Source: CALRWV02 sp943371965
GTDB taxonomy: Bacteria; Bacteroidota; JABWAT01
Direction of reading: 5' to 3'
Assembly (NCBI GenBank): GCA_943371965.1
Contig: CALRWV020000014.1
Span: 1 to 35,907, forward strand
Length of the DNA: 35,907 nt
Shown here: positions 24,968 to 32,120 of the stretch, piece by piece
Layout: every line of letters starts with the position of its first letter
How positions within the stretch are numbered: position 1 is the stretch's first letter
Position numbers and translations under genes: made by a program
The notes under the pieces: model-generated
The model's database searches: none
The model's input: the letters and a program-made list of their open reading frames with translations, nothing else
Told to the model about the DNA's origin: nothing

Positions 24968-25408
24968 TTACTTCTTCCCCTTAACCGCTTCAATCAAATA
25001 ATCACAAAAACCATCAATTTCAAGCTCAGAAATTGGTTTTTCGCCTTCCCATTCAAATATTTTTGGTCCTCTTGCTTCAGAAACCAAATCTTTCTGGATG
25101 GGAACAAGATGAAAATGCAGGTGTTTTACTTTTTCACTGAACATGACCCAATAGATCCGTTCTGCTTTAGTCAGTTCAGTCAGAATTCCGGTGAATTTCA
25201 TTTGAAGGTCAATCAGTTCGGCAGTCTGGATTTTGGTCATTTGAAGCTGGTCGGTCAAATGTTCTTTCGGAAGGATGATCAGCCATCCCAAAACATAAAC
25301 CGGTGGCTGCTGATGAATGATGACAAAATTTTCGGTTTCAAACACAATCTGACCGGTCAGTTTATCCAGTTTTTTGTATTTCCGGCAAAGGGTACAGGAA
25401 TGGTTCAT
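24968..25408 (-). CDS. HIT-family protein (nucleotide hydrolase/transferase)
   Basis: The 146-residue protein has the histidine-triad motif HLHFH (His96, His98, His100) followed by LVP, and an N-terminal CxxC (Cys5, Cys8), which in HIT proteins pairs with other residues to bind zinc. The segment GWLIILPKEH is also typical. The family hydrolyses or transfers nucleotidyl groups; the substrate cannot be told from sequence. The Shine-Dalgarno is weak. A heptad array starts 21 nt upstream of the ATG. Confidence 0.88.
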   Translation of the reverse strand: MNHSCTLCRKYKKLDKLTGQIVFETENFVIIHQQPPVYVLGWLIILPKEHLTDQLQMTKIQTAELIDLQMKFTGILTELTKAERIYWVMFSEKVKHLHFHLVPIQKDLVSEARGPKIFEWEGEKPISELEIDGFCDYLIEAVKGKK

Positions 25409-25429
25409 TTATTTTAAATCCGTTTTTGG

Positions 25430-25478
25430 CTAGTGGCTAGTTGTGAATGGTAAGTAGCTAGTGGTAAATAGTGAGTGG
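25430..25478 (+). repeat. Degenerate heptanucleotide array, 7 units
   Basis: Seven in-phase heptads run without a break: ctagtgg (25430), ctagttg, tgaatgg, taagtag, ctagtgg, taaatag and tgagtgg (to 25478). The consensus is about tnagtgg. It faces the C-rich array at 25553-25601 across 74 nt, so the two form an inverted pair between the HIT gene and rlmN. Confidence 0.85.
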
Positions 25479-25552
25479 AAAAATCAAAACTGGGGGTCAA
25501 AAATCGAAAGTCGTTTCTGAACATACCCGCTAAAAAAAGTGGCATCTTTTTT

Positions 25553-25601
25553 CCTTGTTCCTTCATCCCTGTTCCTTGTTCCCTGCTACCAGTTCCCGTT
25601 C
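25553..25601 (-). repeat. Degenerate heptanucleotide array overlapping the rlmN 3' end
   Basis: Seven in-phase heptads of plus-strand form ccttgtt, ccttcat, ccctgtt, ccttgtt, ccctgct, accagtt and cccgttc. Read on the minus strand they are G/A-rich like the array at 25430-25478. They overlap the last 12 codons and the stop of rlmN. Confidence 0.85.
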
Positions 25602-26642
25602 TTTATTTTTCGTTGCAAGTTGTCCACAGGCGGCATCAATATCCTGACCGCGGCTTTGACGGACAGAAACAGTAATATGCTGACCAACCAGATATTCAAT
25701 AAAATCATTCAACCGTTGATTGGTTGCCCGTTGCAAATCAACATCTTTTACCGGATTGTACATGATGATATTCACTTTTGAAGGGGCTGCTTTACACAAC
25801 TTCGCCAATGCTTTTGCATCTTCCAAACCGTCATTGAAATCATTGAACAGAACATATTCGTAAGTTACCCGCTGTTCGGTTTTTCCGGTGTAATATCTGA
25901 TCGCATCCGTCAGTTCAATCAAATCAGTTCCTTTGTTGATTGGCATAATCTGATTGCGTTTTTCACCGATGGCAGAGTGAACTGAAACAGCAAGTTTGGT
26001 TTTCGGATTGGTATCCGCCAGTTGTTTGATTTTGTGGGCAACTCCGGCAGTTGAAATCGTAATCCGTTTTGCAGATATGGACACACCAACTTCATTCGCA
26101 ATCAAACTGACTGATTTCTGAACTTCATCCAGATTCATCATCGGTTCACCCATTCCCATAAAAACGATGTTGGTGATTTTCTGTCCGCGGGTTTTCAATG
26201 CCCACTGGTTCATCTGATAAACCTGGTCATAAATTTCACCGGCATTCAGATTTCGTGTTAACCCCATTTTTCCGGTCGCACAGAAAGCACAGGCCAAAGC
26301 ACAACCAACCTGACTGGAAACACACGCAGTCAAACGGTCATCATCGGGAATCAGAACGGATTCGATTTTGTTGGAATCGGACAACTTCCACAGAAATTTC
26401 GCAGTTCCATCCATACTGACAAACTGTTCATCAGGCTGAATTTGAGAAATGGAGAAATGCTGATCAAACAGATTTTGCTGATCTTTTGAAAACGTGGACA
26501 TTGCTGAAAAATCAGTTGACCCTTTTTCATACATCCAGTTGTAAAGTTGGGCAGCCCTGAATTTCTTCTCGCCAATTGATTCAACAGCTTCCTGAAGTTC
26601 GGGAAGATTTTTCCCTTTAATATTTATTTTTTTTTCGGTCAC
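25563..26642 (-). CDS. rlmN: 23S rRNA/tRNA adenine-C2 methyltransferase RlmN (radical SAM)
   Basis: The 359-residue protein carries the radical-SAM cluster motif CxxxCxxC as Cys114, Cys118 and Cys121. MGMGEPMMN and the second catalytic Cys339 (AACGQL) complete the RlmN pattern. It methylates A2503 of 23S rRNA and A37 of some tRNAs at C2. The start is GTG at 26642, behind AGGA. Homologues usually end within a few residues of the CGQL motif. Here a hydrophilic tail continues, and the last 12 residues (348-359) are encoded by a heptad repeat array. The tail is probably tolerated because it lies past the catalytic core. Confidence 0.95.
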   Translation of the reverse strand: MTEKKINIKGKNLPELQEAVESIGEKKFRAAQLYNWMYEKGSTDFSAMSTFSKDQQNLFDQHFSISQIQPDEQFVSMDGTAKFLWKLSDSNKIESVLIPDDDRLTACVSSQVGCALACAFCATGKMGLTRNLNAGEIYDQVYQMNQWALKTRGQKITNIVFMGMGEPMMNLDEVQKSVSLIANEVGVSISAKRITISTAGVAHKIKQLADTNPKTKLAVSVHSAIGEKRNQIMPINKGTDLIELTDAIRYYTGKTEQRVTYEYVLFNDFNDGLEDAKALAKLCKAAPSKVNIIMYNPVKDVDLQRATNQRLNDFIEYLVGQHITVSVRQSRGQDIDAACGQLATKNKERELVAGNKEQG

Positions 26643-26653
26643 TGATTATCCTG

Positions 26654-26741
26654 ATTAATGAACAAAGATACTTTTAAAAGAATCTCGTTTCTCTCAAAGA
26701 CGCAAAGTCGCTAAGTTGAATTAATACACAAAGATACTTTT
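26654..26741. repeat. 22-bp direct repeats flanking a CGCAAAGA octad array
   Basis: The copies at 26654-26675 and 26720-26741 match at 20 of 22 bases. Both have attaat, two variable bases, then acaaagatactttt. They are exactly 66 bp apart and bracket the octads at 26693-26716. They look like a duplicated target, or a duplication during repeat spread. Confidence 0.8.
26693..26716 (+). repeat. CGCAAAGA octanucleotide array
   Basis: Three in-phase octamers: ctcaaaga, cgcaaagt, cgctaagt. They are of the same family as the pair in the fabD-fabG gap at 20193-20265, but here I see no facing partner. Confidence 0.75.
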
Positions 26742-26776
26742 TATTGCAGGAGGGTTCAAATGCGCAGCATGTTTTG

Positions 26777-26837
26777 GGTTGCAGGAGTCAGGTTGCGGGA
26801 AAGTCCATAGTCGATGGTCGATAGTCCATAGCCAATC
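26777..26837 (+). repeat. Heptanucleotide arrays, G-rich orientation
   Basis: Two short blocks. The first is ggttgca, ggagtca, ggttgcg (26777-26797). The second is gtccata, gtcgatg, gtcgata, gtccata, gccaatc (26803-26837). They form the left arm of the inverted heptad pair in the rlmN-ppc gap. Confidence 0.8.
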
Positions 26838-26880
26838 CCGTGAATTTCGAAATGAGTTTCAATACAAGAGATTGCTTAAT

Positions 26881-26908
26881 CGAGTACGGGATTTAAATCC
26901 CGTGCTCG
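26881..26908. repeat. 28-bp near-perfect palindrome
   Basis: Cgagtacgggattt (26881-26894) is complementary to 26895-26908 at 13 of 14 positions, with a G-T pair at the fifth. There is no spacer, and the centre is the tttaaa motif. It lies between the two facing heptad arrays. Confidence 0.85.
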
Positions 26909-26925
26909 TGAAGGTTTTCCAAAAC

Positions 26926-27044
26926 CTATTCACTATTCACTATTGCCTATTGCCTTTCACTATTTTCCATTCACCATTGTCATTTGTCAACTATCACCTG
27001 TCATTCAACTCGCCACTTGCTACTCGCCATTCCCCACTCGCCGA
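26926..27044 (-). repeat. Long degenerate heptanucleotide array, 17 units
   Basis: Seventeen heptads run in a single unbroken phase for 119 bp. They begin ctattca, ctattca and end near tccccac, tcgccga. The motif drifts gradually along the array from ctattca through cattcac and attgtc forms to tcgccac. The 482-nt gap between divergent rlmN and ppc (26643-27124) is thus mostly repeats, followed by about 80 nt of T/C-rich sequence before ppc in which I see no clear promoter. Confidence 0.9.
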
Positions 27045-27124
27045 AACCCGCTTAAAAAACAAAACCCAATCATTTTATTTTCTTTCCTGATTTCTCTATC
27101 TTTCATTCATCCTTTAACTAATTA

Positions 27125-29932
27125 ATGCGGTTCATGATTATGGCTGATAATTCTTCTGATCAACAATTGAAAGACGATGTCAAATTTCTTGGGCGTTTGC
27201 TCGGTGAAGTCATCAAAGAACAGGAAGGCGAATGGTTATTCGAACTGGAGGAAACCGTCCGCAAAACTTCAATCTCGACAAGGGATAAAAAAAATCAGAT
27301 GGTATTTGAACATCTGACTGAAATTCTCGAAAACAAATCCTATCACGAACTCGAATTGCTTGTCAGGTCTTTCACCACCTATTTCCATCTGGTGAATATT
27401 GCGGAACATGTTCACCGTGCAAGCCGCATCCGTGAATACAATTTTCCAGGTTATGAAAGCAAAAGCCGCGGTTCGCTGAAAGATTTGAAAAACACCCTTC
27501 AACTCACCAAAAAAGAATCAGCTTCTTTCCTGAAATTTTTATCAACCACCGAAATTGTTCCAACTTTCACCGCTCATCCGACAGAAGCGAAAAGACGGAC
27601 AACTCTTGAAAAACACCAGCGGCTTTTCAACCTGCTTCTTCAGCATGAAACCCTGAACAAAACTCCATTCGAACTTGAACTGATTGAAAGGAAAATCAAA
27701 GCGGAAATTATTTCAATCTGGCAGACCGATGATGTCAGAATGACAAAAGTTGAAGTGATGGATGAAGTCAAAACCGGATTGTATTATCTGAACAATGTCA
27801 TTATCAAATCGGTTGGAGATTTTTACCAGAAATTCAGATTCGATTTCAAGGATCTGTTTACAGCCGATCAGGAACTTCCCTCGATGATCAAAATCGGTTC
27901 ATGGATTGGCGGCGACCGTGACGGACATCCGTTTGTTACGCCGCAGATTACCAAAGACACCATCATGCTTCACAAGAAAAATATTGTCAATCAATATTTT
28001 CTTGAAATCTCGTCACTGATTTCCCTTCTTTCCAGCAGTGAGTTGCGTGTGGCATTCAGTGAAAAATTCAAACACGATGTACAGCAGGAACTTGAAGAGT
28101 ACGAAAATGCAACCGGTGAATCGTCCAAAAAATTCATCTTCAATCCACTTGAACTTTTTCGTGTGAAACTTTCACTTGTCGGCGAAAGACTCCTACAGAC
28201 ACACAGTTCAACCGGTTACGAACAGCTTCCAAAATTCAGCTACAAAAACAGCGATGAATTTCTGGCTGATATTTACACCATCAAATCCATTTTGAAGGAA
28301 CAGCAAAACGAAACCTTGATTTCGGCTTATATCGATCCGCTGATTTTCAAAATCAAAACATTCGGATTTTATTTTGCAAAACTCGATGTCAGACAAAGTT
28401 CGGAAATCATTCAGTCAACCCTGGGAGAAATTCTGGAAGCTTCCGGAATCATCCCGAAAAAATGGGCTGACTTGTCAGACGATAAAAAGACAAAAATCAT
28501 CATTGCGGAACTTGATTCACAGCGTCCGATTTTCAATGCCGAAAAAACCTATTCCGATGTTACGAATGATTTGATCGGAACCGTAAAAATTATCCGTTGG
28601 GGATTGGATCATGTCGATGAAAATATTTTTGAAAACTTTGTCATTTCGATGTGCGAAACCGAAGCCGATATTCTGGCGCTTCTGCTTCTGTTCAAGGAAT
28701 TCGGCCTGTACACTTCAGATTCAAACGGAAAACGCCAATTGAAGGTCAACATTGTTCCGCTGTTTGAAACCATCAATGATCTCAACAACATTCAGAAAGT
28801 GCTGACCAGTTTATTCCAGATCAAACCGTACAAAATGGCAATTGCCTCACGGAACAATTTTCAGGAAGTGATGCTGGGATATTCGGACTCTTCAAAAGAC
28901 GGCGGAATTTTTTCATCGAACTGGGAATTGTACAAAGCTCAGGAAACGATCAAAAAAGTGTGCGAGAAATTCGGCATCCAGTTCAGAATGTTTCACGGAC
29001 GCGGCGGATCGATTGGCCGTGGCGGCGGATCATCAAACGAAGCCATCATGGCGCAACCGGTTGGAACCATCAACGGCAGAATCCGGATTACCGAACAGGG
29101 TGAAATGATTTCAACCAAATACGGTTTTCAGGAAATTGCATCACGGACTTTTGAACAGGTTGTGAATGCGGTTGTGCTTTCAAGTTACTGTTCCGATCAG
29201 TGGTGTCTTGTTAGACCGAAGTCTTCAAAGAAGTGGCATTCGGTTATGGAAAAACTGAACTCGTCTTCGATGAACGCGTACCAGACTTTTATTTCGAAAC
29301 CAACCTTCATTAAAAACTACCAGCAGTTTACCCCGATTGATCTGATTTCGAATCTGCAGATCGGAAGCCGTCCGGCAAAACGGAAGAACACACAATCGAT
29401 CAAGGATTTGAGGGCGATTCCGTGGGTGTTCAGCTGGATGCAGACCCGGTTGCTGCTTCCCGGCTGGTTTGGTGTTGGAACGGCGCTGAATGACTATCTG
29501 AAATCAAGCAAAAACGGATTGAAGGATTTGCAGGATATGTATTCGAACTGGATTTTCTTTTCTGCATTCATCAAGAACTGCGAGAATGCATTGGGAAAAT
29601 CGAATCTGGAAGTTGCGAAAGCTTACCAGACTTTATTTGCCAACACGAAAGACGGCGATAAATTTGTGAATGAAATTGTTGCCGAATTCGAGCTGACAAA
29701 AAGTGTTGTTCTCCAGATTACCGGTGAAAGCAATCTGTTGGATCACCAGAGCAAACTGCAGAAAAGTGTTCAGCTCCGGAACCCATACATTGACCCAATG
29801 AATTTTATCCAGATCATGCTGCTGAAAAAATTCAGAACGCTTCCCGAAAATTCGGAAGAGCGTGACAAAGTGCTTCTGATTTTGAGAGAGACGGTGAATG
29901 GCATTGCGGCGGGAATGAAAAATACGGGGTAG
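27125..29932 (+). CDS. ppc: Phosphoenolpyruvate carboxylase
   Basis: The 935-residue protein has all main PEPC motifs: the catalytic His151 in FTAHPTEAKRRTT, GSWIGGDRDGHPFVT, GYSDSSKDGG, the mobile loop FHGRGGSIGRGGG (623-635), and the C-terminal NTG end. The enzyme makes oxaloacetate from PEP and bicarbonate to refill the TCA cycle. The C-terminal NTG shows the gene is complete. The first ATG (27125) has no clear Shine-Dalgarno; ATGs at 27134 and 27140 are possible starts. It is transcribed away from rlmN across the repeat-filled gap. Confidence 0.96.
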   Translation: MRFMIMADNSSDQQLKDDVKFLGRLLGEVIKEQEGEWLFELEETVRKTSISTRDKKNQMVFEHLTEILENKSYHELELLVRSFTTYFHLVNIAEHVHRASRIREYNFPGYESKSRGSLKDLKNTLQLTKKESASFLKFLSTTEIVPTFTAHPTEAKRRTTLEKHQRLFNLLLQHETLNKTPFELELIERKIKAEIISIWQTDDVRMTKVEVMDEVKTGLYYLNNVIIKSVGDFYQKFRFDFKDLFTADQELPSMIKIGSWIGGDRDGHPFVTPQITKDTIMLHKKNIVNQYFLEISSLISLLSSSELRVAFSEKFKHDVQQELEEYENATGESSKKFIFNPLELFRVKLSLVGERLLQTHSSTGYEQLPKFSYKNSDEFLADIYTIKSILKEQQNETLISAYIDPLIFKIKTFGFYFAKLDVRQSSEIIQSTLGEILEASGIIPKKWADLSDDKKTKIIIAELDSQRPIFNAEKTYSDVTNDLIGTVKIIRWGLDHVDENIFENFVISMCETEADILALLLLFKEFGLYTSDSNGKRQLKVNIVPLFETINDLNNIQKVLTSLFQIKPYKMAIASRNNFQEVMLGYSDSSKDGGIFSSNWELYKAQETIKKVCEKFGIQFRMFHGRGGSIGRGGGSSNEAIMAQPVGTINGRIRITEQGEMISTKYGFQEIASRTFEQVVNAVVLSSYCSDQWCLVRPKSSKKWHSVMEKLNSSSMNAYQTFISKPTFIKNYQQFTPIDLISNLQIGSRPAKRKNTQSIKDLRAIPWVFSWMQTRLLLPGWFGVGTALNDYLKSSKNGLKDLQDMYSNWIFFSAFIKNCENALGKSNLEVAKAYQTLFANTKDGDKFVNEIVAEFELTKSVVLQITGESNLLDHQSKLQKSVQLRNPYIDPMNFIQIMLLKKFRTLPENSEERDKVLLILRETVNGIAAGMKNTG

Positions 29933-29961
29933 GAAAATAATATATAGTTAGGATTTTTTTT

Positions 29962-30807
29962 ATGAAAGAAGAGTTACAGTATTTAGATATGCTTAACAGA
30001 ATTGAACATTTGATAAAATTAATGTATCAGTTATCAATAAATACCTCAGGTAGAACAGTTGAATACCGCGTTGCAATTGGTTCTGAAATATTTACTAGAG
30101 TTATTACACAACTAGGTACATTATTAAAAACTCTTCCCAAAAGCACTCATTGGAGACCCACACTTGGACTCCAATTGTGGGACTTTTCTTCTTCATGTGC
30201 ATTAACAAGATCTTTAGTCGAAAATTATTTATCGTTTTGGTATTATTCTATTCAACCTATTGAAAAAGATGAGTTAGAGTTTAGGTTTCTTCTTTTCGAT
30301 TCAGTTCCAGCCTTCAAAAGATACCATTTAGTACTGATGAATAATTCAAATTCAGAAGAACAGTTACAACAATCCCCTAATTATCCTGAAATAAAAAAAT
30401 TAAAAGACTATTATGACCAGCAAAAAAATCTAATTGAAGCACATCCTAAATTTCTCAAACTTGAAAAAGGCATACGAAAAGAAATTTTAAATGGCCTTGC
30501 TGATTGTTATAAAACAAAAAAAGAAATCATTAATGATATTGGAATGAATGAGCTTTTTTACAAATCAATGTATCAATATCTATCAAGTTTTTCTCACCAT
30601 TCTTCTTATTCATTATCACAATTGAAAAATACGCCTGCAGAGCATCCTGAATACTATAATTTATATGGAACATTGTGCCAACACATTCATTGTTTTATTC
30701 TGTTTTTTATTCACGATTTCGTTTCAATACAAGAAGACCAGAAGGAAAATCTTCCGTTATTTTTTGAAATGGAATATCAGTTTTATTATGATATGGTACG
30801 AAATTGA
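29962..30807 (+). CDS. Hypothetical helical protein, DUF5677-like in appearance
   Basis: This 281-residue protein appears all-helical, with many Leu, Tyr and His residues and no signal peptide or clear membrane segment. The pattern WRPTLGLQLWDFSSSCALTRSLVENYLSFWYY and a later SFSHHSSYSL reminds me of DUF5677-type proteins (function unknown), but I cannot confirm it. AGGA precedes the ATG at about 9 nt. It starts 29 nt after ppc. It is much more AT-rich than ppc and forms an AT-rich pair with the protease gene downstream, which suggests a different origin. Confidence 0.78.
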   Translation: MKEELQYLDMLNRIEHLIKLMYQLSINTSGRTVEYRVAIGSEIFTRVITQLGTLLKTLPKSTHWRPTLGLQLWDFSSSCALTRSLVENYLSFWYYSIQPIEKDELEFRFLLFDSVPAFKRYHLVLMNNSNSEEQLQQSPNYPEIKKLKDYYDQQKNLIEAHPKFLKLEKGIRKEILNGLADCYKTKKEIINDIGMNELFYKSMYQYLSSFSHHSSYSLSQLKNTPAEHPEYYNLYGTLCQHIHCFILFFIHDFVSIQEDQKENLPLFFEMEYQFYYDMVRN

Positions 30808-30885
30808 TACGAAAAATATTTTTGTTTAAGAACGTATCATTGTTAATAATTTTAATTTGTATTGGATAAACGAAATGTAAAATGA

Positions 30886-31689
30886 ATGGTTAGTTTAATG
30901 ATTCCATTTGAACTATTTAAAAAAGCTGTTTTAAAATCTGTTAATGATAAATATAATTCGGCTAATAATTTATTATCCCATTCAATAATGCCACTTATTG
31001 AGAGTGAGGGTTCAGCAAATACAAGTAAGGTTTATGCAACGATTTTTCTTTTGGAGAAAGACAATAAGAAATATATTCTGACTGCAGCTCATGTCCTTGA
31101 TCAAATGATTCAAAATAATTCTGGAATTTCCTTGCATGGTAAAGTAAATAAATATGAGGATTTTATTTTTAATTATACCATTCCTGAGAATGGAAATCGG
31201 GAAGATGACAAACTGGATTTAGCTTTTGCAGAATACAAGAATCAATATAATTTTGAAAATAATTATGTTTTTTATGACATAAAAAATGAACCAATTAAGA
31301 ATAATGTATATAACTTTAGTTTGTATACAATTTTGGGTTATCCATCAATAATAAACAAAAATGTTTTTTATAAAGGAAGAACAAATTGCATTTCTTATAC
31401 AAACATATTACCTGATGATTCCGTTTATAATTCATACAACAAATATTCTAAAAAAAGACATTTACTTATTAATAGAGCTGATTACTTTCAATATAAAACC
31501 TCACTGAAAAACACACTTTCAGGAATATCAGGTGGTGCAGTATTCAGTCATAATTATTATTTAAAAAGCGGGAAGATTGATTTATATGAATGTGAGTCAT
31601 TTTTTGAAGGATTAATTATAGAATTAACTCCAGATTCAAAATATATTGTTTCAATAAAAAGAGAAGAATTATTTAAATACCTAAAATAA
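30886..31689 (+). CDS. Trypsin-like serine protease (S1-family fold), cytoplasmic
   Basis: The 267-residue protein has a plausible chymotrypsin-type triad in order: His69 in ILTAAHVLD, Asp111 in DKLDLAFAEY and Ser215 in GISGGAVF. The GxSGG motif is intact. No signal peptide is visible, so it may act in the cytoplasm. It lacks the PDZ domain of DegP/HtrA proteins. The gene is very AT-rich and rich in Asn and Lys codons, unlike ppc. Such stand-alone proteases occur in accessory and defence modules, but no effector or nuclease partner is visible here. An ATG at 30898 is an alternative start. Confidence 0.78.
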   Translation: MVSLMIPFELFKKAVLKSVNDKYNSANNLLSHSIMPLIESEGSANTSKVYATIFLLEKDNKKYILTAAHVLDQMIQNNSGISLHGKVNKYEDFIFNYTIPENGNREDDKLDLAFAEYKNQYNFENNYVFYDIKNEPIKNNVYNFSLYTILGYPSIINKNVFYKGRTNCISYTNILPDDSVYNSYNKYSKKRHLLINRADYFQYKTSLKNTLSGISGGAVFSHNYYLKSGKIDLYECESFFEGLIIELTPDSKYIVSIKREELFKYLK

Positions 31690-31712
31690 CACGTAGAATC
31701 CTACCCATCCAA

Positions 31713-32036
31713 ATGAAAAACCTACTCTTCATCTGCAGCCGAAACAAACTAAGAAGTCCAACAGCTGAAGCTGTGTTTTCTGCGTGGGATGGAATTGAAA
31801 CCGACTCTGCCGGCCTCAATCCAGATGCCGAAGTGCTTCTTTCTTCAGAACAGATTGAGTGGGCAGATATCATTTTTGTCATGGAATCAAAACACAAAAC
31901 CAAACTGGTGAAGACTTTCAGCAAACATCTGAAAAACAAAAAAGTCATCTGTCTCGATATTCCGGATAATTACGGTTTCATGCAACCTGAGTTGGTTAGT
32001 CTGCTTGAAGTGAAGGTTGGCGGGTTTTTGAGGTGA
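31713..32036 (+). CDS. Low-molecular-weight protein tyrosine phosphatase-like protein
   Basis: The 107-residue protein begins MKNLLFICSRNKLRSPTAEA, with the phosphatase P-loop CX5R-S formed by Cys8 and Arg14. CLDIPDNY (about 80-87) supplies candidate acid residues Asp82 and Asp85. It is shorter than classical LMW-PTPs (about 150 residues) but matches a compact family I know from proteobacteria, in which the same MKNLLFICS and DSAGL patterns occur. The substrate is unknown. Base composition is closer to ppc than to the AT-rich pair upstream. It is followed by a strong terminator. Confidence 0.85.
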   Translation: MKNLLFICSRNKLRSPTAEAVFSAWDGIETDSAGLNPDAEVLLSSEQIEWADIIFVMESKHKTKLVKTFSKHLKNKKVICLDIPDNYGFMQPELVSLLEVKVGGFLR

Positions 32037-32055
32037 GAAACGGTCTAAAATAAAA

Positions 32056-32088
32056 AAACCTGTCAGGTCTTTGAGACCTGACAGGTTT
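32056..32088. terminator. Bidirectional intrinsic terminator between convergent genes
   Basis: A perfect 15-bp stem (aaacctgtcaggtct, 32056-32070, with 32074-32088) closes a ttg loop. On the minus strand it is followed by seven T, giving a strong terminator for the metalloprotease gene. On the plus strand the tail is weaker but can serve the phosphatase gene. The cctgtcagg core resembles hairpins I associate with Bacteroidota intergenic regions. Confidence 0.88.
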
Positions 32089-32120
32089 GAATTTCTCTTG
32101 GTTTTCGAATCCCAAGTTAT

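Noticed and set aside
26654..26741. Small insertion sequence or MITE
   Set aside because: There are direct repeats, but no terminal inverted repeats inside them and no transposase; recorded as a repeat instead.
25430..27044. Possible CRISPR array
   Set aside because: The repeats are 7-mers without spacers, units drift in sequence, and no cas gene is present.
26779..27090. A 103-codon open frame upstream of ppc
   Set aside because: It is made largely of heptad repeats, which give a low-complexity product rich in Pro, Ser, His and Phe; it does not look like a protein.
29962..31689. Complete anti-phage defence system
   Set aside because: Only a protease and an unknown protein are present. No recognisable sensor, nuclease or toxin domain supports a defence call.
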